From NCBI GenBank assembly GCA_905236255.1, contig CAJOPK010000118.1:1-17320 (forward strand): a stretch of 17,320 nucleotides of DNA, given 5' to 3'. This document shows positions 1 through 6,636 of the stretch, piece after piece (position 1 is the stretch's first letter; each line of letters begins with the position of its first letter). Below the pieces are notes generated by a model, which was given only the letters and a program-made list of their open reading frames with translations, searched no databases and was not told the DNA's origin. The stretch comes from an uncultured Selenomonadaceae bacterium. Lineage in GTDB: Bacteria; Bacillota; Negativicutes; Selenomonadales; Selenomonadaceae. The translations under genes and the position numbers were made by a program.

Positions 1-440
1 CCGGCCGGCGTGCAAGGAACGAGTGCCGGACTTCCGGTAACCAATTTTCCGACGTTCACCGGGTGGAAACCGTCAACGTCTTTTCGCGGATCAATCCGGT
101 TCAAAATTTCTTCCGAATCGTTTTTTATCGCGTCCGGCAGGGGAAGTTGTACCAAAATCCCGTGAATGTTTTTATCGTCGTTAAGTTCGTCGATTTTTGC
201 CAAAAGTTGCTCTTTGGTCGTATTTTCCGGCATTGCGATATTTTCGGAACGAATACCGAGTTCTTCGCAAGCCTTGTGTTTATTGCGGACATAAACCTGA
301 GAGGCGGGATTTTCGCCGACGATTATAACGGCGAGTCCCGGCGTAACATTGAATTTACTTTTGAGTTCTTCGATTTCAAGCCGCGCCGATTCTTTTATCC
401 GGGCGGCGAAATCTTTTCCGTACAAAATTTTTGCAGACAT
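1..440 (-). CDS. folD: Bifunctional methylenetetrahydrofolate dehydrogenase/cyclohydrolase FolD, N-terminal part
   Basis: FolD interconverts 5,10-methylene-, methenyl- and 10-formyl-tetrahydrofolate in the cytoplasm, using NAD(P). The frame is open from an ATG at 440-438 to the window edge, giving 146 residues of a protein that is usually about 280-290. The visible part carries family signatures: YVRNKHKACEELGI around residues 51-64 (with the catalytic Tyr and Lys), GILVQLPLP around 95-103, and DPRKDVDGFHPVN followed by the PCTP segment near the cut end. The NAD(P)-binding half is outside the window. A GGAGG site lies six bases before the ATG. It is the last visible gene of a unit that starts at 3495, with 21 bases between it and the Uma2 gene. 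The truncation comes from the window edge; nothing suggests a broken gene. Confidence 0.93.
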   Translation of the reverse strand, partial: MSAKILYGKDFAARIKESARLEIEELKSKFNVTPGLAVIIVGENPASQVYVRNKHKACEELGIRSENIAMPENTTKEQLLAKIDELNDDKNIHGILVQLPLPDAIKNDSEEILNRIDPRKDVDGFHPVNVGKLVTGSPALVPCTPA

Positions 441-461
441 ATCATACCTCCGAAAATTTTT

Positions 462-1046
462 TTACAAACTCCATTTAAAAATTTGAGCCAAATTTATTTT
501 CAATCCGGGCAAAATTGAAACCGGAACTTCATTTTTAACGGCAGCTTTTTCTTCAACATTCAAAAATACAAATTCCTTTTCCGTGTAATGCTGATATTCA
601 CCGCCGAAAATAAATTTCCCCTCTTGCAAAAGATAAACGTCAATACACTTCATATAAGGATCGACAATCCAATATTCTTTTACTCCGACCGATTCGTAAG
701 TATCCTTTTTTACGGTTAAATCCCGGTGCTTTGTGGATTTTGAAAGAACTTCCACAACCATATCCGGGACAATGCTGATCGGAGCGTACCAGTCAATCAA
801 ATTTTCGTTTTCGGTTTTTATTACGGTCAAATCCGGTTGAAACATTGAGCCGTCCGGCAGATATAAATCTATGTTATCGGTGAAAACATATCCGCCGATG
901 TTGTTGTCCTCCATGTAATTTTCGATAATTCTTCCGAGATAAAACAAAGTTCTGTTGTGTCCGGGATTTGGTGCGGGTGCCATATACTTTATTCCCCCTA
1001 TGATTTCGTAATTGTCGCGCATATATTCAAGGCGTTCGTTAATCAT
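462..1046 (-). CDS. Uma2 family (DUF820) PD-(D/E)XK endonuclease-like protein
   Basis: The 194-residue protein matches the Uma2/DUF820 family, a restriction-endonuclease fold that is common in cyanobacteria and scattered elsewhere; its cellular role is not established. Visible motifs are GH at 29-30, FQPDLTVI at 69-76 (Asp72), the core VVEVLSKST at 97-105 (Glu99), then D109 and K113/K114, and EYWIVDP at 124-130, which is the usual family block. The nuclease residues therefore look intact. The start ATG is supported by an AGGAGG site nine bases upstream. It follows the GIY-YIG gene by 18 bases and precedes folD by 21 bases, so it is probably cotranscribed with both. The family name is fairly certain. 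Whether the protein cuts DNA, and in what pathway, cannot be read from the sequence. Confidence 0.88.
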   Translation of the reverse strand: MINERLEYMRDNYEIIGGIKYMAPAPNPGHNRTLFYLGRIIENYMEDNNIGGYVFTDNIDLYLPDGSMFQPDLTVIKTENENLIDWYAPISIVPDMVVEVLSKSTKHRDLTVKKDTYESVGVKEYWIVDPYMKCIDVYLLQEGKFIFGGEYQHYTEKEFVFLNVEEKAAVKNEVPVSILPGLKINLAQIFKWSL

Positions 1047-1064
1047 TTCTCCCCGCCTCCTTTT

Positions 1065-1949
1065 TTACAAATCTTTAAGCGAAATTCCGTCTTTGGTTTT
1101 CCAATCCTTTAACCCGTTTGAACTGTTTCCGGTAACAAATCCCGCCGCAGAAGAAGGACTTTGAAAAAGCACATCTTCCCGCAAGATATTTTTGGAATCA
1201 ATGTTTGCATTTTTTCTTGCTTTGATTATTCCCGGACCCAAAACTTTTGTCTTTTCGTCGGGAGAAATTTTACTGCCTTTCAAAACAACAAAACCTTCGG
1301 AAGTTTGTCTGCCGGTTGCTTCAACCGTGAAATTTGCCGATTTAATATGCCTTTTGAGGAACAAAAGAGGAATTTCTTCGACATCATTATTATCAGATTC
1401 GACGGAAATTTTTTGAGTACTGTCAAGCGGTTCAAAAATTTTGTGACCGAAAGTCCCCATTATTATTTTTGCATACTCGGCAAATTCCTCAAGTTCGCTC
1501 TCTTTTTCTTCGGTAATGTGTCCGGGAGAAGGATCGTTTGCATTTTTTACCTCATAACGTCCCGCCTTTATCGCAAGATTACAGAATTTATTTTCGAGAA
1601 AACTTATTTCGGTAGGACCGAAAGAATTATTTGAAGTCGTAAAAACGACGGCTTCAATCCAATAATCTTTTTCCGGATTTTTCTTGTGTTCCGAAAGTCT
1701 TTCCAAAATTCCCTCACCGTTTTTTCTGTTTCCGGCTTGCCCGATATAAGCGACGGGTTTTCCGGTGTCATCGGAAGTTCCGAAAAGAAAATAAACTCCG
1801 CTCTGCTTTAAATAAGAAATATTTTTACAACGCTCAATTTCCGTTCTCGGTATCCTGTAAGCCAAACCCGTCCAATTTGCTATGGTGGATTTAATTCTTC
1901 CGCCGGGAGTTCCGTCCATCAAGAACATATTGATATTTTTTCCGCTCAT
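1065..1949 (-). CDS. GIY-YIG nuclease family protein with C-terminal DUF4357
   Basis: The 294-residue protein has a GIY-YIG nuclease domain: GVYFLFG at 51-57, AYIGQAGN at 67-74, an Arg in ILERLSEH (81-88) and the acidic FLEN segment near 118-121. A variable linker follows. The C-terminus has the DUF4357 pattern, with SPSSAAGFVTGN at about 264-275 and NGLKDWKTKDG at 278-288. DUF4357 proteins with this layout are widespread, and their function is not known. I chose the ATG at 1949-1947 because AAAAGG lies eight bases before it. An in-frame TTG at 1967 overlaps the stop of the upstream flavodiiron gene (TTGA) but has no ribosome site. It is cotranscribed with the flavodiiron gene (14-base gap) and the Uma2 gene (18-base gap). 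The nuclease residues appear present. Confidence 0.88.
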   Translation of the reverse strand: MSGKNINMFLMDGTPGGRIKSTIANWTGLAYRIPRTEIERCKNISYLKQSGVYFLFGTSDDTGKPVAYIGQAGNRKNGEGILERLSEHKKNPEKDYWIEAVVFTTSNNSFGPTEISFLENKFCNLAIKAGRYEVKNANDPSPGHITEEKESELEEFAEYAKIIMGTFGHKIFEPLDSTQKISVESDNNDVEEIPLLFLKRHIKSANFTVEATGRQTSEGFVVLKGSKISPDEKTKVLGPGIIKARKNANIDSKNILREDVLFQSPSSAAGFVTGNSSNGLKDWKTKDGISLKDL

Positions 1950-1963
1950 TTTTTGATACCTTT

Positions 1964-3142
1964 TCAAAATTCCGCCGACAAAATTTTCTCCGTAATTTCG
2001 TCAAGTTGTTCTTTTGTCGGAACGTGTGCAATTCGGATTTTTTCAAGACAAATTTCAAACCCGCCGGCTTTCAATTCTTCCTCAATCATGCCGATACTTT
2101 GCCCGCCCCAGCCGTAAGAACCGAAAGCAAAAGCCTTGTGATTAACCGGTTGCAAGCCCTTGACATAGCAGAGAAATTCGGCGATCGTCGGCATCATTCC
2201 GTTATGAATCGTGGGGGAGCCGACGGCCAAATATTTGCTCTTGAAAATATCCGTCGCAATATCGGCAAGCGGCGTGGTCTTTACGTCGTAATAAGCTGCG
2301 GGAATACCGCGCTTTGCAAATGCCTCCGCAATCGTTTGCGCGATAATTTCGGTGGAGTGCCACATCGTATCGAATACGACGACCGCCCGATCTTTAACTT
2401 CACCGCTTGACCAATCTTTATAAGCGTCCAAAATTGCGGGAATATTTTTGCGCCAAATTACGCCGTGTCCGGTTGCGATCATTTCAATTTCAAGACCGCC
2501 CAAAGTTTTTAAGGCATTTTGCGCCTGTTTTCCGAAAGGCATCAAAATATTTGCGTAATATTTTTTTGCCTCGTCCAAAATAATTTTCAAATCGTTCTCG
2601 TCATCAAAGCGCATCGAAGTCGCCAAATGTTCACCGAAAGCGTCATTTGAAAAGAGAATTTTCTCCTCCGGGCAATAAGTCACCATTGAATCCGGCCAAT
2701 GCAACATGGGCGTCGGGACAAATTGCAAAGTTCTCTTGCCGATTGAAACGGAATCGCCCGCTTTGACCGGTTTGTAATTCAAATTTCCGTAACGTCCGGT
2801 AAGTCCTTTTAATCCGTTCGGCGAACTCGTGATAATTTCGGCGTTCGGCGCAATCTTTGCCATGAAGGGCAGGGAACTTGAATGATCCGGCTCGACATGA
2901 CTTGAAACGATAATCTCAATTTTCGCCGGATCGATTACGCTCGAAATTCTTGAAATCAATTCGTCTTTGAAAGTATCTTTAACCGTGTCAATCAAAGTAA
3001 TTTTCTCGTCCAAAATCAAATAGGCGTTGTAAGTCGTGCCGCGATGAGTTTCATATCCGTGAAAATTCCGGAGCGACCAATCGACCGCACCGACCCAGTA
3101 AATATTTTCCGCAATTTTTACGGCTTTGCAATTATTGTTCAT
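1964..3142 (-). CDS. Flavodiiron protein (FprA-type A flavoprotein), O2/NO reductase
   Basis: Flavodiiron proteins reduce oxygen to water or nitric oxide to N2O in the cytoplasm of anaerobes, taking electrons from rubredoxin or a related carrier. The 392 residues match the usual length. The N-terminal metallo-beta-lactamase-like domain carries the diiron ligands: HVEPDH at 82-87, His148 (LHWPDS), Asp167 (SNDAFG) and His226 (TGHG). The C-terminal flavodoxin domain begins near residue 248, with VVVFDTMWHST as the phosphate-binding loop and GSYGWGG as a later FMN loop. All iron ligands are present. The ATG at 3142-3140 is chosen because GGGAGGAG precedes it by about ten bases. A GTG nine codons upstream would overlap the previous gene's stop and has no ribosome site. 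No rubredoxin gene is in the window. The upstream small membrane gene ends 23 bases before it. Confidence 0.95.
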   Translation of the reverse strand: MNNNCKAVKIAENIYWVGAVDWSLRNFHGYETHRGTTYNAYLILDEKITLIDTVKDTFKDELISRISSVIDPAKIEIIVSSHVEPDHSSSLPFMAKIAPNAEIITSSPNGLKGLTGRYGNLNYKPVKAGDSVSIGKRTLQFVPTPMLHWPDSMVTYCPEEKILFSNDAFGEHLATSMRFDDENDLKIILDEAKKYYANILMPFGKQAQNALKTLGGLEIEMIATGHGVIWRKNIPAILDAYKDWSSGEVKDRAVVVFDTMWHSTEIIAQTIAEAFAKRGIPAAYYDVKTTPLADIATDIFKSKYLAVGSPTIHNGMMPTIAEFLCYVKGLQPVNHKAFAFGSYGWGGQSIGMIEEELKAGGFEICLEKIRIAHVPTKEQLDEITEKILSAEF

Positions 3143-3165
3143 ATCAAAAATTCTCCTCCCGAAAA

Positions 3166-3495
3166 TCACATGAAGTACTGCTCATAAATTACAAACGCAA
3201 AGAGGACAACCGCAAATCCCATTGAAACAAAACCTATCCGCTCCGCCCAAACGTCCTGAATCTCGCTGAGGTTTGCATGACGGCGAATAAAAGTCGTGGA
3301 AAGCGAAATTACCAAAGTTACATAAAGTGCGCGGTTTGTATTTGAAAAGTGCATCCAGCCGATACACATGACGATAATTGTAAACGAAAGAATCGCCATG
3401 AGCAAATAATCTTTTCCGCCTTTTTCCGTTTTTTTTGTAACCGTTTTAACTTTCGGCTTAATCTTCTTCAAAATTTTTTTATATTGTTTTGCCAT
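3166..3495 (-). CDS. Small hypothetical membrane protein
   Basis: The 109-residue protein is not recognised. It has a strongly basic N-terminus (Lys-rich, residues 1-30), then hydrophobic segments at about 33-51, 57-73 and 84-106. Three helices, or two helices and a re-entrant segment, are possible. A conserved-looking RRHANLSEIQDVWAERIG stretch sits between the last two. By the positive-inside rule the basic N-terminus should be cytoplasmic. The ATG at 3495 is preferred to the GTG three codons before it, because the AAAGG site at its 5' side is too close to the GTG. It is the first gene of the flavodiiron unit, behind an extended -10 promoter. A membrane role alongside oxygen detoxification is possible but unsupported. 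Confidence 0.7.
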   Translation of the reverse strand: MAKQYKKILKKIKPKVKTVTKKTEKGGKDYLLMAILSFTIIVMCIGWMHFSNTNRALYVTLVISLSTTFIRRHANLSEIQDVWAERIGFVSMGFAVVLFAFVIYEQYFM

Positions 3496-3527
3496 TAAAG
3501 TCACCGACCTTTCAATTTTTCAAAAAT

Positions 3528-3536
3528 ATTTTAACA
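3528..3536 (-). promoter_or_regulatory. Extended -10 promoter for the flavodiiron operon
   Basis: On the minus strand the sequence TGTTAAAAT fits an extended -10 element (TG, one base, TAAAAT), 32 bases before the ATG of the small membrane gene. No good -35 hexamer is visible at 16-18 bases, which is expected to be tolerated with an extended -10. The same TG-N-TA(T/A)AAT form occurs before the LCP and def genes. Confidence 0.45.
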
Positions 3537-3612
3537 CAAAAATTTATTTCCGAAAAGGCGAATTGAAAATACTTGAAAGCGGCGTATCGTTTCCGCACAA
3601 ATTTTTTCACAT

Positions 3613-3649
3613 AAAAAATCGACAAACATTTGAGTCTGTCGATTTTTTT
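3613..3649 (-). terminator. Rho-independent terminator after the secreted 190-residue protein
   Basis: The arms ATCGACA and TGTCGAT form a perfect 7-bp stem with a 12-base loop. The A-tract and T-tract on the two sides extend the stem and give a T-run on the minus strand. The stop codon of the upstream gene (3650-3648) overlaps the start of the hairpin. The symmetric A/T flanks would let it act on both strands, but no plus-strand gene is seen. Confidence 0.8.
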
Positions 3650-4220
3650 ATTTCAAATTTTCCGGCGCATTTTCTCCGAAAGTGAAGAAGTATCCGATTT
3701 TGAAACACTCTTCAAGAAAAATTCTGTCCTCTTCCGTTTTCGCACCGGAAATTTCGGTGACTGCGCGCTTGGCATTGTAAATTTTTTCCCCGTCCGTGTA
3801 AAAATTTTGATTCAATGCCTTTGAATTTTTGGGAGTAATCTTTTCGCCCATCGAAAAAAGTTTTTGCTCCCAGCCGCGCTCGTTTGCCGCATCTTTATGA
3901 ATAAGCAGCGAAAATTTATCCAGGAAGAAGGCGGTATTTTTGTAAAAACCGACGAAGATAAAATTTTTGTCGATATAAACCCGCTCCGGAGAATCGGGCG
4001 GCAGAACTTCTCCGGACTTTGCAATTTTCTCGATTTTTTGCATATACAAAGTCGCCGGAGTTGGTTTTGTTTCCTTCTTCCCGACTTTGGGCGGATTTTT
4101 TTTGTCGGCTTTTTTGGGCTTTTCGATTTTAAATTTCGGAAGATCGTAAGCCTCCGCCGGTTCGACACCGGCAAAAACAAAGGCGGCAAAGAGAATTGCC
4201 GCCGTAATTTTCTTCAACAT
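3648..4220 (-). CDS. Hypothetical secreted protein with signal peptide
   Basis: The 190-residue protein is not recognised. It starts with a clear signal peptide: MLKK, a hydrophobic core of about 12 residues, and a likely signal peptidase I site after AEA at position 24. A Lys/Pro-rich linker spans about residues 29-55. The rest is a soluble mixed-composition domain with no cysteines except one near the C-terminus. No lipobox is present. The ATG follows the YopX gene's stop by seven bases, and GGGAAG lies about ten bases upstream, so the two genes are cotranscribed. The gene ends on a strong terminator. The protein is probably exported across the cytoplasmic membrane. I cannot say whether it is periplasmic, surface-bound or released. 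Confidence 0.72.
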   Translation of the reverse strand: MLKKITAAILFAAFVFAGVEPAEAYDLPKFKIEKPKKADKKNPPKVGKKETKPTPATLYMQKIEKIAKSGEVLPPDSPERVYIDKNFIFVGFYKNTAFFLDKFSLLIHKDAANERGWEQKLFSMGEKITPKNSKALNQNFYTDGEKIYNAKRAVTEISGAKTEEDRIFLEECFKIGYFFTFGENAPENLK

Positions 4221-4227
4221 GGAATCA

Positions 4228-4710
4228 TCACTTCCCGAAAATATAATCCTCGTTCAATTTTCGTGAACCCGGCTTTTCATCGACCGACTTCTTTTTCTTT
4301 GAAACAGGTCTTTGAACGGTTAAAAGCTCCGGATTTTCAAAACGATTTCCCAAAACTTTCAAGTTATCGCTCTCGTATAAATTTTGCATATTTCCGTTGA
4401 TAAGTTTTACGACAAAACTCCCGTGAAAAAATTCGACGGTACCGATCCTGCCGTTTTCAAAAGAAACTATGTCGTCTTCATAAATCTCCGCTCCGTCAAT
4501 ATCCGTGAGTCCCGTAAATTGACCTATGGTATCGGCATCGACGCGATATCCTTCATAACCGTTTTCATAGACAAAAATATGCGCCTGCGGACCCGGATCT
4601 CCGTAAGTCCCGCGTTTCAGGTAAAAGCCGTAAATCCAAACACTTTTCATTTCGCCGCTGAATATCTGAAAAGTTTTCAAGCCGCGATATTTGATTTCGC
4701 GTTCAGCCAT
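4228..4710 (-). CDS. YopX family protein (phage-type)
   Basis: The 160-residue protein opens with MAEREIKYRG and carries IGQFTGLTDIDGAEIYEDD at 62-80, followed by IV. This is the diagnostic block of the YopX family (PF09643), named from phage SPbeta and common in phages and prophages of Firmicutes. A beta-rich region follows, then a Lys-rich tail (about 138-160) that the family does not usually need. The function of YopX proteins is unknown. The ATG at 4710 has GGAGG eight bases upstream; an in-frame TTG at 4746 lies within the upstream control region and is rejected. No other phage gene is near, so this is an orphan, either a prophage remnant or a domesticated gene. It is cotranscribed with the secreted protein downstream. 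Confidence 0.85.
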   Translation of the reverse strand: MAEREIKYRGLKTFQIFSGEMKSVWIYGFYLKRGTYGDPGPQAHIFVYENGYEGYRVDADTIGQFTGLTDIDGAEIYEDDIVSFENGRIGTVEFFHGSFVVKLINGNMQNLYESDNLKVLGNRFENPELLTVQRPVSKKKKSVDEKPGSRKLNEDYIFGK

Positions 4711-4741
4711 AAAGAACACCTCCAAAGACGGTGCTTGTCCG

Positions 4742-4756
4742 ATCAAATGCTTTGAT
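4742..4756 (-). promoter_or_regulatory. Operator-like palindrome upstream of the YopX gene
   Basis: ATCAAA-TGC-TTTGAT is a perfect 6-bp inverted repeat 32 bases upstream of the YopX start. A related half-site, CAAAATGCTT, lies 12 bases further upstream, giving a CAAA(A)TGCTT direct repeat. This arrangement suggests a repressor or activator site. No convincing promoter hexamers could be assigned next to it. Confidence 0.35.
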
Positions 4757-4797
4757 AAAAACTCAAAATGCTTGTATTTTTTCCCTTTCCTTAAAAA

Positions 4798-5973
4798 TCA
4801 CATTCCAAGCAAAAACTCCCGTAATCCGATGACTTCGACTTTGTTCCGAATTTTACCGGAATTTAAAGAAACAGGCAATATTTTTTCATAATTCTTTAAT
4901 TTTTTTACCGGGCGCAAAAGTCTTGTATGCTCCGAATTTTCTTGTCCCGGCAGGAATTGAACGTAAAATTTTTCACTTTCCGAAAAAGCCGCAAAACTTA
5001 CAGGAAAACTTGCGTATCTCCCGTTCCGCACGTCATAACCGCGCCGCAAAAGTTCAAGACAAATCGCATTTTCCGCCAAAATATTTTCGGCATCCGGCGC
5101 AAAATTCAAGGCGGCATTTAAAATTCCGTTATCCGCAAAATAAATTCTTTCCAATCCGTTCAAAGGCGCATCGGCTTTAATGTCATACCTGCGGACGCGC
5201 CGGATAATTCCGGCATCTTCGGCAATTTTCAAATAAGCCTCCAAAGTAAAAGTCGTAATTTTTCGCCCGATTGAATCGCAATAATCGGAAATTTCGGCGG
5301 GCTTTACGCCCTTTGTGCCGGTTCGCGCCAAAATCCTCAAAAGCGAATCAAACAAGCCCGCATCGCGAATGAAATATTCCGCAACAATATCTTTGTAAAC
5401 CGTTTCGTAATAAATACCGGTCAACAAATTTTTCAAATATTCCCTGTCGGCATTAAATTTTACGACAGCCGGCAGACCGCCGAAATTTATGTAATCGGAA
5501 AGAAGCTTTTCCGGATATTGTGCAAGGAAAATCTTTTCGTAATTTGCATAGGAAATCGGGAAAAGCTCCAAAACGTCGATATTGTCCGGAAAAAATTTTT
5601 GAAGTTCGCCGGTCATTTTAGACTTGCCGGTACCCGTCAAATAAATTTCCGACGGATAGCCGGTGAAAAAGGCATTGACGGCTTTTTCCCATTCGTTCAC
5701 AAGTTGAATGTTATCGAAAAGCAGGTAAACGTGTTCCAAAGTTTCGATTTTCCCGCCGACAACTTCATACAGCTTGCGGAAATCCCGGATACTTTGATTT
5801 TCTTCAAAGTCGATATGGATTATTTCGTCGTCCGAAACTCCTTCATCATTTAAACGACGAATAAAATTTTTCAGCAAAGTGGTTTTTCCGATTCCGCGAA
5901 GTCCGGTTATGATCTTTATTGAAAAATTTTCGCGCAGGTCCAAAAGCTTGTCCGATAAAGTTTCATCGTTCAA
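4798..5973 (-). CDS. ATP-binding protein, AAA_14/DUF4143 family
   Basis: The 391-residue protein has the layout of the AAA_14-DUF4143 family. Walker A is GLRGIGKT at 24-31. A Walker B-like strand, VYLLFDNIQ (82-90), has Asn where the family usually has Glu (LDEIQ). A sensor-type LTGTGKS follows at 112-118. A winged-helix-like DUF4143 region spans about 200-290 and ends in YFADNGIL. The C-terminal nuclease-like part keeps ENAICLELLRRGYDV and YVQF but lacks the EVDF segment normally between them, so that site looks inactive. The start is TTG at 5973, with GGTGAG a few bases upstream. The nearest in-frame upstream codon choices are closed by a stop, and there is no early internal Met. It follows def by 39 bases and is probably cotranscribed. 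The family's role is unknown. Confidence 0.85.
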   Translation of the reverse strand: MNDETLSDKLLDLRENFSIKIITGLRGIGKTTLLKNFIRRLNDEGVSDDEIIHIDFEENQSIRDFRKLYEVVGGKIETLEHVYLLFDNIQLVNEWEKAVNAFFTGYPSEIYLTGTGKSKMTGELQKFFPDNIDVLELFPISYANYEKIFLAQYPEKLLSDYINFGGLPAVVKFNADREYLKNLLTGIYYETVYKDIVAEYFIRDAGLFDSLLRILARTGTKGVKPAEISDYCDSIGRKITTFTLEAYLKIAEDAGIIRRVRRYDIKADAPLNGLERIYFADNGILNAALNFAPDAENILAENAICLELLRRGYDVRNGRYASFPVSFAAFSESEKFYVQFLPGQENSEHTRLLRPVKKLKNYEKILPVSLNSGKIRNKVEVIGLREFLLGM

Positions 5974-6012
5974 TTTTACTCACCGCCCCCCGTTTTCGAT
6001 AAAATTTCCGGT

Positions 6013-6492
6013 TTACTTGATGCGCTTTTTCTTGTCTTTTTCTTCCCGGATATTTTGCGCAATGTCTATAAAAAGTTTTCCGTCCAAATGATCCGCCTCA
6101 TGTTGAATACAGCGCGCCAAAAGTCCTTCCGCTTCAATCTCTTTTGTCTTGCCGTAGCGCGTAAGATAGCGTACGCGGATTTTTTCCGCCCGTTCGACCT
6201 CGCCGTAAATGTCCGGGCAGGAAAGACAGCCTTCCGTGTCCGTTGCGGATCCTTCCCGCCAAATTATGACCGGGTTCAAAAGATCATGACGACTTTTTCT
6301 GTCAACATCGACGACGACGGCACGAACGGTTTCACCGACTTGAGGCGCGGCAATTCCCACGCCGTCGCTCGCGTACATGGTGTCCGCCATATCGTCGAGA
6401 AGTTTTTTTATCTTTTTGGTAATTTTTGTAACTTCCGTGCAAGTCTGTTTCAAGACCGGATCGCCGGCCTTTTTTATTTCAAGCAATGCCAT
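6013..6492 (-). CDS. def: Peptide deformylase
   Basis: Peptide deformylase removes the N-formyl group from nascent proteins at the ribosome exit, using Fe2+ or Zn2+. All three family motifs are present in 159 residues: GVGIAAPQVG at 44-53, EGCLS at 87-91 with the metal ligand Cys89, and HEADH at 131-135 with two metal-ligand His residues and the catalytic Glu. The length is normal for a type 1 enzyme. A short Lys-rich tail follows. The ATG has GGAG about eleven bases upstream, which is long, but no better start exists. In many bacteria def is followed by fmt; here it is followed by a DUF4143 ATPase. The promoter region holds an extended -10 element and a palindrome. Confidence 0.97.
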   Translation of the reverse strand: MALLEIKKAGDPVLKQTCTEVTKITKKIKKLLDDMADTMYASDGVGIAAPQVGETVRAVVVDVDRKSRHDLLNPVIIWREGSATDTEGCLSCPDIYGEVERAEKIRVRYLTRYGKTKEIEAEGLLARCIQHEADHLDGKLFIDIAQNIREEKDKKKRIK

Positions 6493-6519
6493 AAAAATTT
6501 TTTCTCCTCTTTCTTTTAA

Positions 6520-6543
6520 CTTTCGTGCGAAAGAATTTTATCA
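6520..6543 (-). promoter_or_regulatory. Extended -10 promoter and overlapping palindrome upstream of def
   Basis: On the minus strand TGATAAAAT (6543-6535) is an extended -10 element, with no good -35. The palindrome CTTTCG-CA-CGAAAG (6533-6520) follows directly and would cover the transcription start. The perfect 6-bp arms suggest a repressor site or a short hairpin at the 5' end of the def message. Confidence 0.4.
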
Positions 6544-6571
6544 TAAAAATTTCAAAAAAAAAGACTTCAAA

Positions 6572-6620
6572 CAAAAATTTTTACCCGGTTGAAATTAAAC
6601 TACACGGATAAAAATTTTCG
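6572..6620 (-). terminator. Possible AT-rich terminator after the LCP gene
   Basis: The arms CGAAAATTTTTATCC and GGGTAAAAATTTTTG can pair over 15 positions, including two G-T wobbles, across a loop of about 19 bases. T-rich sequence follows on the minus strand, including a run of nine T about ten bases later. The GC content of the stem is low, so efficiency is uncertain. Confidence 0.4.
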
Positions 6621-6636
6621 GTGAAGTTTCACAAAT

